This document shows, piece after piece, positions 40,045-45,759 of a stretch of DNA of 45,759 nucleotides. Origin of the DNA: SLFT01 sp964493075 (GTDB lineage: Bacteria > Hydrogenedentota > Hydrogenedentia > Hydrogenedentales > CAITNO01). The notes below the pieces were generated by a model that did not search any database, was not told the origin of the DNA, and saw only the letters and a list, made by a program, of their open reading frames with translations. A program made the position numbers and the translations under genes. How positions within the stretch are numbered: the stretch's first letter is position 1; each line of letters starts with the position of its first letter. The stretch is taken from contig CAZBNU010000004.1 of NCBI GenBank assembly GCA_964493075.1, positions 1-45,759 of the forward strand, read 5' to 3'.

Positions 40045-41491
40045 GATGAAGACTATTTTTGAGGGCAGTATTCCCGGCCGCCACGCCGTTCTGCCAGAAC
40101 CCCTGGATGTGCCTGATGCTGTTCTGCCCGAAATGTTGCGTCGCAACACGGAACTGGCATTGCCGGAGATGAGCGAACTGGATGTGGTTCGTCACTTTAC
40201 CCAATTGTCCCGTCGTAATTTCGGCGTGGATTCTCATTTTTATCCTCTCGGCTCCTGCACCATGAAGTACAACCCCAAGGTTACAGAGGCCGTGGCGGCG
40301 CTGCCGGGGTTTTCCGGGCTGCATCCTGGCACGTCAATGACACCGGCCTATCGCGACCTTTGCCAGGGTGCTTTGGAGGTGGTGTACGAACTGGAAAAGA
40401 TGTTGGCGGAAATTGCGGGGATGGCTGCTGGTTGTTTGCAGCCCATGGCGGGCGCCCACGGTGAACTTACCGGCGTACTGCTGATTGCCGCGTATCACCG
40501 TTCCCGCAACGACGTGAAGCGCGACACAATCCTGATACCTGATTCCGCACACGGCACCAATCCGGCCAGCGCCGCCATGGCCGGTTTCAAAACAGTGACT
40601 ATTCCGTCAAATGCCCGGGGCAGCGTAGACTACGAAGCCTTTTCCTCGCTACTGGGCGATCATGTGGCAGGCGTCATGCTGACCTGTCCCAACACGCATG
40701 GTTTTTTTGAGCCGCAGGTGGCGGCAATGGCGGAACTTGCTCATGAGCACGGCGCACTGATGTATTACGATGGTGCAAACCTGAATGCCATTGTCGGTCA
40801 GTGCCGTCCCGGCGACCTGGGTTTTGATGTGATGCATTTCAACCTGCACAAAACCTTTGGTACGCCCCATGGGATGGGCGGGCCCGGTTCCGGCGCCATT
40901 GCCGTGGGCGACAGTCTTGTACCCTTTCTTCCAAACCCCCGCGTAGTCAGGAGCGGCGACACTTATGATCTGCATACACAACCGGACTCCATTGGAAGAA
41001 TCTCTGCTTTCTTCGGCAACTTCCTGGTAGCGTTACGTGCCTATGCCTATATCCTGGCAATAGGAGGGGAGGGACTTAAAAAGGTCAGTGCGACGGCCAC
41101 GATCAACGCAAACTATGTGCTTTCACGGCTTAAACAGGTGTGGAAACCTGCCTTTGGCGGCTTGTGCATGCATGAATGCCTGTTGACGGCAGCAGCAATG
41201 ACTGCCGCCCACGATATCCGTGCGCTGGATGTTGCCAAGGCGCTGTTGGATCGGGGATTTCACGCTCCCACTATTTATTTCCCGCTTACCGTAAAAGAGG
41301 GCATGATGATTGAGCCCACCGAAACGGAATCACGAGAAACGCTGGACGCCTTTTGTGATGCCATGATTGAAATAGCGCGGCTGGCCGTGGAAGATCCCGA
41401 CGCGCTGCACCATGCCCCTGTTTCCCGACCCGTGGGCAGACTCAATGAGGCTCAGGCGGCAAAAGCGCTGGACTGTGCCTGTTTGCCTTGA
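40037..41491 (+). CDS. gcvPB: Glycine dehydrogenase (decarboxylating) subunit 2
   Basis: PLP-binding half of the P protein, 484 residues. The Schiff-base lysine is K272 in HFNLHKTFGTPHGMGGPGSG. PLGSCTMKYNPK and DSAHGTNPASAAMAGF are family signatures. The start is ATG 40037 with GGGAGG six nt upstream, 8 nt inside gcvPA, so the two subunits are coupled. The reading frame extends further upstream but without homology. It is the last gene of the gcv operon. Confidence 0.96.
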   Translation: MSEMKTIFEGSIPGRHAVLPEPLDVPDAVLPEMLRRNTELALPEMSELDVVRHFTQLSRRNFGVDSHFYPLGSCTMKYNPKVTEAVAALPGFSGLHPGTSMTPAYRDLCQGALEVVYELEKMLAEIAGMAAGCLQPMAGAHGELTGVLLIAAYHRSRNDVKRDTILIPDSAHGTNPASAAMAGFKTVTIPSNARGSVDYEAFSSLLGDHVAGVMLTCPNTHGFFEPQVAAMAELAHEHGALMYYDGANLNAIVGQCRPGDLGFDVMHFNLHKTFGTPHGMGGPGSGAIAVGDSLVPFLPNPRVVRSGDTYDLHTQPDSIGRISAFFGNFLVALRAYAYILAIGGEGLKKVSATATINANYVLSRLKQVWKPAFGGLCMHECLLTAAAMTAAHDIRALDVAKALLDRGFHAPTIYFPLTVKEGMMIEPTETESRETLDAFCDAMIEIARLAVEDPDALHHAPVSRPVGRLNEAQAAKALDCACLP

Positions 41492-41562
41492 CCCAAACCC
41501 TATTCGACCGATAGAAAAAACGATTCAGCGCGCTGGGTTGAGAGAAACCTCAATTCCTCCAC

Positions 41563-41592
41563 TTGCGCATGTTGTAGCGGAATCCGTATACT
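41563..41592 (+). promoter_or_regulatory. Possible promoter of the prepilin peptidase gene
   Basis: TTGCGC (41563-41568), an 18-nt spacer and TATACT (41587-41592) lie in the 136-nt gap after gcvPB. The -10 box is good, the -35 box poor. Confidence 0.35.
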
Positions 41593-41627
41593 TTTCTGAG
41601 TACCTTCGGGACAATAAAGGAATCATC

Positions 41628-42575
41628 ATGACATTACCTGAAGCCTTACAGCCGTTGCATGGGCTGTTTATGATTAGCGCGTTTGTTTTTGGATCATGTG
41701 TTGGCAGTTTCTGCAATGTGTGCGCCTGCCGGTGGCCAGCGGGCGAATCGGTGATTGCGCCGCGGTCGCGCTGCCCGAAGTGTCTGAACAGCATTGCCTG
41801 GTACGACAATATCCCGCTCATCAGCTGGTTGATATTGGGCGCGAAGTGCCGCCACTGCAAAACGCCCATCAGCATGCAATACCCGATCGTGGAAGGGTTG
41901 ACCGGGCTGCTTTTCCTGGGGGTATACTGGCGGTTCGGGTTTGTGATGGCAACGCCGATATACATGCTTTTCTGCGCGTCCATGGTTATCATCACCTTTC
42001 AGGATTTGGCGGACTGGACGATTCCCAATGAGATCACCCTGCCCGGCATTCCTGCAGGCATCGCACTTTCCCTTGTGGGCATGGCATGGGCGGATTCCGG
42101 CCTTCGCGTTACGGACATCTACGATTCCATCATCGGCGCGGCGCTGGGCGGCGGCATCCTGTTTGCCATGGACCGGGTTACCGTGTTCCTGCTCAAGAAA
42201 CCGGGGATGGGCTTTGGTGATGTGAAACTGCTGGCAATGGTGGGTGCATTCCTGGGGTGGCAGGGCACGCTGGGTACACTGGTCATCGCGTCCATGGTGG
42301 GCAGCGTGGTGGGCGTTTCTGTTATCCTGTATTTCAAACATTTTGGGTCCCCGGAACCAGATGAAAGCGCAGAGGCGGCTGCGACAGAACCAACAGAAAC
42401 CCCGGATACGCCGGGTAATCCTTCGGATGAAGACATAACGCTGGAGGGGCATTACCTGCCGTTCGGACCTTACCTGGCGCTGGGCGCGCTGGTTTTTCTG
42501 TTCATTGGACCGGAAATCATTGACGCCTACTTCTCCATTATTGAACCCACACAAACTATCATGCTCGTAGACTGA
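41628..42575 (+). CDS. pilD: Prepilin peptidase / N-methyltransferase
   Basis: Inner-membrane aspartic protease that cleaves and N-methylates type IV prepilins and pseudopilins. It has 315 residues with about eight hydrophobic helices. The zinc-binding pairs of the N-terminal domain are C49/C52 and C74/C77 (CPKC, CRHC). The catalytic aspartates are D126 in FQDLADWTIPNE and D198 in GFGDVKLL. An acidic, Pro/Thr-rich insertion of about 45 residues (about 240-285) precedes the last helix and is not usual. The start is ATG 41628 with AAAGGA six nt upstream. A longer reading overlaps gcvPB. Confidence 0.95.
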   Translation: MTLPEALQPLHGLFMISAFVFGSCVGSFCNVCACRWPAGESVIAPRSRCPKCLNSIAWYDNIPLISWLILGAKCRHCKTPISMQYPIVEGLTGLLFLGVYWRFGFVMATPIYMLFCASMVIITFQDLADWTIPNEITLPGIPAGIALSLVGMAWADSGLRVTDIYDSIIGAALGGGILFAMDRVTVFLLKKPGMGFGDVKLLAMVGAFLGWQGTLGTLVIASMVGSVVGVSVILYFKHFGSPEPDESAEAAATEPTETPDTPGNPSDEDITLEGHYLPFGPYLALGALVFLFIGPEIIDAYFSIIEPTQTIMLVD

Positions 42576-42598
42576 TTGCGGTACTGGTGCAACATTAC

Positions 42599-43564
42599 AT
42601 GGAACAACTCGAAAGCAACGGCATCTACCGCATCCCCACGCCCACGCCATTTCCCGTGGGTGCGGCCAATATCTACCTGTACAAAGGTGAATGCCTCACC
42701 CTGTTTGATGCAGGCACAAAGACGGAAGCGGCCTGGGGCGTGTTTACCTGTCGGTTGCAGGAACTGGGCATTGCACTGAAGGACATTGAACAAATCATCC
42801 TCACCCATCATCATCTCGACCATATCGGATTGAGTTACCGCATCAAACAGGAATCCGATGCGGTTATTTATGCCCACCCTACGGTACGCAGTGAAATCCC
42901 CTACATGTATGATGATGCGGTGCTGCGGGCAAATGCGAAACGGGTGCTTGGTGAACTGGGAGTTCCGGACGAGGTGGCACAGCGTGTGGTGGCGCTGCGT
43001 GAAATTCATCGGGAACTGCTGGACCCTTTTGTCGTGGATATAGATGTGGAAGAAGGGCAGAAAGTGGGGAAGTTCTCCGTGCATTTTAGGCCGGGACATT
43101 CCATCACCGATACGATATTCATGCACGAAAAAGACTGCTGGGCAGTTACAGGCGATCACCTTATCAAAAACGTGACGCCCAATCCGTTACTGCGTCGTCC
43201 GGACGAGAAAGGTGTCCGCGCAAAGACGCTGGTGGAATACTGCGACGCCCTGCAGAAAACACGCGCACTGGACGCAACCTGGTGTCTGCCAGGGCACGGC
43301 GCGCCCTTTCCCGATCATCGCGCTGTGGTGGACGCCACCTTTGCCCACATTGAACGGCGCAACACACGAATTCTACAGATGATACCCGTTGAGGGAACGA
43401 CCCCCTATGAAATAACGTGCAGGTTGTTCAGAAACCCATCAGACGTTCAACTGTACTACTGCCTGTGCGCGGCAACCAGTCACATGGAGTTGCTGGAGAC
43501 ACGCGGGATGGTAACCTGTGCAAATCGGGATGGCGTACGCTATTACAGCCCTTCTACCCCCTGA
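42599..43564 (+). CDS. Metallo-beta-lactamase-fold hydrolase
   Basis: A 321-residue hydrolase of the MBL fold. The metal motif is H70-x-H72-x-D74-H75 (THHHLDHIG), with more ligands likely in FRPGHSITDT and GDHLI and a late histidine in LPGHGAPF. The length and C-terminal extension resemble RNase-Z-like or glyoxalase II-type members that carry a winged-helix-like tail (LFRNPSDVQLYYCLCAATSHMELLETRGMV). The substrate is unknown. The start is uncertain: ATG 42599 was chosen, and a GTG at 42587 is in frame. Neither has a strong ribosome-binding site. It lies 23 nt after pilD and converges on the hypothetical gene (5 nt between stops). Confidence 0.85.
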   Translation: MEQLESNGIYRIPTPTPFPVGAANIYLYKGECLTLFDAGTKTEAAWGVFTCRLQELGIALKDIEQIILTHHHLDHIGLSYRIKQESDAVIYAHPTVRSEIPYMYDDAVLRANAKRVLGELGVPDEVAQRVVALREIHRELLDPFVVDIDVEEGQKVGKFSVHFRPGHSITDTIFMHEKDCWAVTGDHLIKNVTPNPLLRRPDEKGVRAKTLVEYCDALQKTRALDATWCLPGHGAPFPDHRAVVDATFAHIERRNTRILQMIPVEGTTPYEITCRLFRNPSDVQLYYCLCAATSHMELLETRGMVTCANRDGVRYYSPSTP

Positions 43565-43569
43565 TCTGA

Positions 43570-44229
43570 TCAGTCTTCTTCTTTCAGTTCCAACTGTTCA
43601 TCGTAGGTGGTCTCAATGTCATCCGGCACGATGCCCGGTGCGTCAGGAATGGGAGAAGGAAAGAAGAGTTCCAATTGCTGTTTGCGGATAAAATTATACC
43701 GTTTCAGCAGCCGCATGGTTTGCAGCGTGTGGGAAGGGGCGTAATTGTTCTGGGGGGAAATAAGACGCAACATGTCTGCAAGGATGGTGGGAAATTCGAT
43801 GACATGATCAATGCCGTGATCCTGCAGAATCTTCACTGCCTTGTCCCGTTTATCGTGTGACGCGGAAAACTCGGATACCACCAGTAGAATCTTGTAATCC
43901 TGTGAATTAAAGACGCTTTCCGCAATGGTGCGGGTCTGTTCGGACGCCACACGGGCGAACACCGAATTGGATTCGATTACCGACGTGTACATGCGGTCTG
44001 CATGCCAGGCGCGCACTTCCACCACAGCCCGCTGGATGGACTGAATATCGCCGGGACGCAGCAGGCAGTCCAATTCACCTTCGATGGCGGGTTTTGGCTG
44101 TTCCACAAACAGCAGAGAACCCGCCGATTCCACATCACGCAGGGCACCCTCGAATTGCCAATTCGGAAGCACGTAAAACAGGTTGAGTTCGAAAAACTCC
44201 CGAACAAGTTGCATGTTCAAGTCGCTCAT
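43570..44229 (-). CDS. Hypothetical protein, possible nuclease-like fold
   Basis: A 219-residue soluble protein I do not recognise. It begins MSDLNMQLVREFFELNLFYVLPNW. About residues 52-75 read G-E-L-D-C-L-L followed by A-V-V-E-V-R-A-W, an acidic residue on one strand and E-x-R on the next, which faintly recalls the PD-(D/E)xK nuclease core. A strand IDHVIEFPTIL and a predicted helical C-terminus follow. The end is strongly acidic (DEQLELKEED). The start is ATG 44229, overlapping the TPR gene by 4 nt (ATGA). It forms a unit with aroB and the TPR gene, which gives no functional clue. Confidence 0.75.
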   Translation of the reverse strand: MSDLNMQLVREFFELNLFYVLPNWQFEGALRDVESAGSLLFVEQPKPAIEGELDCLLRPGDIQSIQRAVVEVRAWHADRMYTSVIESNSVFARVASEQTRTIAESVFNSQDYKILLVVSEFSASHDKRDKAVKILQDHGIDHVIEFPTILADMLRLISPQNNYAPSHTLQTMRLLKRYNFIRKQQLELFFPSPIPDAPGIVPDDIETTYDEQLELKEED

Positions 44230-45065
44230 GGATTGCCCTTTCCTGTCGCGCCAGCAGCGAGGTCTTTTCCTGTTTCATTGTCCGGCGCCAGTTCCAGAAT
44301 GCGTTTCCCCACGGCCTGCGCCTCCTCGCGGCGTCCCAATTTATGGAGGGTCAGCCCCTTTATACAGAGCATGTCCAGAACAGTAAAATGTTCATGATAG
44401 GCGGCATAATGGGCGTTGGCATCCGCTTTTGTCAATGCTGCCTCAAAATCCTCTAGCGCCGCTTTGTTGTTGCCTTGAAAGAAATAGACTTTGCCACGCA
44501 GAAAATATCCGGCCGGTTGATCGGGATTGGCATCAATGGTGCGCTCCATGAGTTCCAGCGCCTTTTCATAATTGGCGGCGGCAGTCTCCGGCAGCCCGCA
44601 ATTGTCGGCACTGCAGGCAATCAGGAAGTGGGAGTCAAAATGGGCGTAGCCGGACTGCACCACATGCTGTGCAAGATTCATGGCGGTCTCCCATTGGTCT
44701 TTTGCCACGGCGCAGCGCGCCAGCCCAAGGATTGCGCGGGCGTCTTCAGGTTTTAACTGGAGCGCGTCCGAAAACTTTTGGCGCGCTTCCTCAACCCGGT
44801 TCAACAGCAGCAGCGCATAGCCTGCATCCACCAGCGGCTGGGTCATCATGAGGTGTTTTGATACCTTCTCAAGATGTTCCAGCGCCTCGCCAGCCTGTCC
44901 CATGCGCAACAGACATTTGCCTATCTGGTAACGGGCGTTGTGCAACTGGACATCCAGTTCAAGCGCACGGCGGAAACGCGCCAACGCCAGGGGCAGGTCG
45001 CCTTTCATGGCGGCCGTGAGGCCTTCCTCATAATAACTCTGGGCTGTTTCTCCGCCGAATAACAT
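44226..45065 (-). CDS. TPR-repeat protein
   Basis: A 279-residue protein made almost entirely of tetratricopeptide repeats, about seven. Clear examples are EGLTAAMKGDLPLALARFRRAL, ARYQIGKCLLRMGQAGEALEHL, AGYALLLLNRVEEARQKF and AILGLARCAVAKDQWETAM. It has no signal peptide, so a cytoplasmic scaffold is likely. The start is ATG 45065, with AGGAGA-type sequence just upstream. It lies 9 nt after aroB and overlaps the next gene by 4 nt. The partner is unknown. Confidence 0.9.
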   Translation of the reverse strand: MLFGGETAQSYYEEGLTAAMKGDLPLALARFRRALELDVQLHNARYQIGKCLLRMGQAGEALEHLEKVSKHLMMTQPLVDAGYALLLLNRVEEARQKFSDALQLKPEDARAILGLARCAVAKDQWETAMNLAQHVVQSGYAHFDSHFLIACSADNCGLPETAAANYEKALELMERTIDANPDQPAGYFLRGKVYFFQGNNKAALEDFEAALTKADANAHYAAYHEHFTVLDMLCIKGLTLHKLGRREEAQAVGKRILELAPDNETGKDLAAGATGKGNP

Positions 45066-45074
45066 GCAATTCTC

Positions 45075-45758
45075 CTAAGCAAGCAACGCTTCAAAGGCGG
45101 CACGCGCCTGTGCTTCCGTGATGTCGGTACGCTGCACTACATTTCCAATGGCATCAGGAACAATAAATTTCAATGTGCCCGCACGCGCTTTTTTGTCTTT
45201 CTTCATGGCAGCGAGGGCTTCGTCCACGGGCAACGCCGACCAGCAGACAGGAAGTTTGTACGCTTCAATACAAGCGCGTTGACGGGCAACAAAGTCGTCG
45301 TTGACCATGCCAAGATTGCGGGCAAGCACACCGGCGGCATGCATGCCCATTGCGATGGCTTCGCCGTGCAGGAACAGGGTATAGTTGCTGACCGTTTCGA
45401 TGGCATGGCCGAAGGTGTGGCCATAATTGAGCGTGGCGCGACGGCCATGTTCCTGTTCATCTTCCACCACTACCGCAGATTTGATTTCACAGGAACGGGC
45501 AACGGGATATTCCAGCGAGTCAAGGTTGCCGGAAAGAATGTCGGCGGCGTGAGTTTCCAGATAGGCGAACAAATCGGCATCGGCAATGACGCCGTGCTTG
45601 ATGATTTCGGCACAACCTGAGCGCAATTCCCGTTCCGGCAGGGAATGGAGCAATTCCATGTCAATGATGACTCCCTTGGGCTGATGAAACGCACCGATGC
45701 TGTTCTTGCCCAGCGCATGATCCAAGGCGGTCTTGCCGCCGACGCTGGAGTCCACCTG
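45075..45758 (-). CDS. aroB: 3-dehydroquinate synthase, 5' end cut by window
   Basis: Second enzyme of the shikimate path, cyclising DAHP to 3-dehydroquinate with NAD and a divalent metal. Only the C-terminal 228 residues are present. The open frame runs to the window edge and reads Q-V-D-S-S-V-G-G-K-T there. Diagnostic segments are GGKTALDHALGKN, GCAEIIKHG (metal glutamate), LNYGHTFGHAIE (metal histidine) and FLHGEAIAMGM. The missing N-terminal part would hold the NAD site. It is the first gene of a minus-strand unit with the TPR gene (9 nt) and the hypothetical gene. Confidence 0.96.
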   Translation of the reverse strand, partial: QVDSSVGGKTALDHALGKNSIGAFHQPKGVIIDMELLHSLPERELRSGCAEIIKHGVIADADLFAYLETHAADILSGNLDSLEYPVARSCEIKSAVVVEDEQEHGRRATLNYGHTFGHAIETVSNYTLFLHGEAIAMGMHAAGVLARNLGMVNDDFVARQRACIEAYKLPVCWSALPVDEALAAMKKDKKARAGTLKFIVPDAIGNVVQRTDITEAQARAAFEALLA

Positions 45759-45759
45759 C

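Overview
The window is a contiguous piece of a Gram-negative-type bacterial chromosome, probably a metagenome assembly. It carries two runs of exactly 100 N (29988-30087 and 35198-35297), both inside genes for membrane or exported proteins. The mix of genes points to an environmental, heterotrophic lineage of the planctomycete/Hydrogenedentes/Lentisphaerae kind. That mix comprises two Gfo/Idh/MocA oxidoreductases (one with a Tat signal), a discoidin + hydrazine-synthase-alpha-like + CxxCH protein, a cysteine-less FmdB relative, bactofilin, and long secreted proteins of unknown role. I favour Candidatus Hydrogenedentes, but this is an inference from gene content. No rRNA, tRNA, CRISPR array or transposase was found.

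Layout. 1-2930: end of a Gfo/Idh/MocA gene, then the coupled pair ddl-dapF (peptidoglycan precursors, minus strand). 3138-7682: an unusual MshEN + cyclic-nucleotide-binding protein, a radical SAM/SPASM protein and a long acyl-CoA dehydrogenase. 7784-10697 (minus): a ParA/MinD-like ATPase and a bactofilin separated by 2 nt, followed by a secreted FlgT-like protein. 10875-16367: a DegT-type aminotransferase, divergent from a secreted glycosidase-like protein and a UbiB/AarF-family kinase. 16368-17649: a 1.28 kb gene-free, AT-rich stretch with a terminator, two tandem 99-bp structured repeats and a perfect dyad. 17650-20052 (minus): leuC-leuD and a small FmdB-like gene. 20285-27078: small secreted and membrane proteins, cupin, Maf, an RlmB-like methyltransferase, an FAD protein, queC-exoD and surE. 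27364-28410: pilT. 28513-32100: GT-C mannosyltransferase-like protein, TPR and membrane-anchored SGNH hydrolase, a likely surface-glycan cluster. 32158-36251: Tat-exported oxidoreductase and the HzsA-like haem protein. 36252-41491: lipoate ligase, divergent from gcvT-gcvH-gcvPA-gcvPB. 41628-45758: prepilin peptidase, an MBL-fold hydrolase, then (minus) aroB-TPR-hypothetical.

The best-integrated unit is the glycine cleavage locus. A promoter and a ZTP-type (pfl) riboswitch precede gcvT, the four gcv genes are close or overlapping, and the divergent lipoate-protein ligase can supply the lipoyl group that GcvH needs. Type IV pilus functions are scattered: pilT, pilD and the MshEN protein, whose domain normally sits on pilus ATPases. 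The most unusual features are the tandem structured repeats at 16573-16748, the MshEN-CNBD fusion, and the HzsA-like protein paired with a Tat-exported oxidoreductase.
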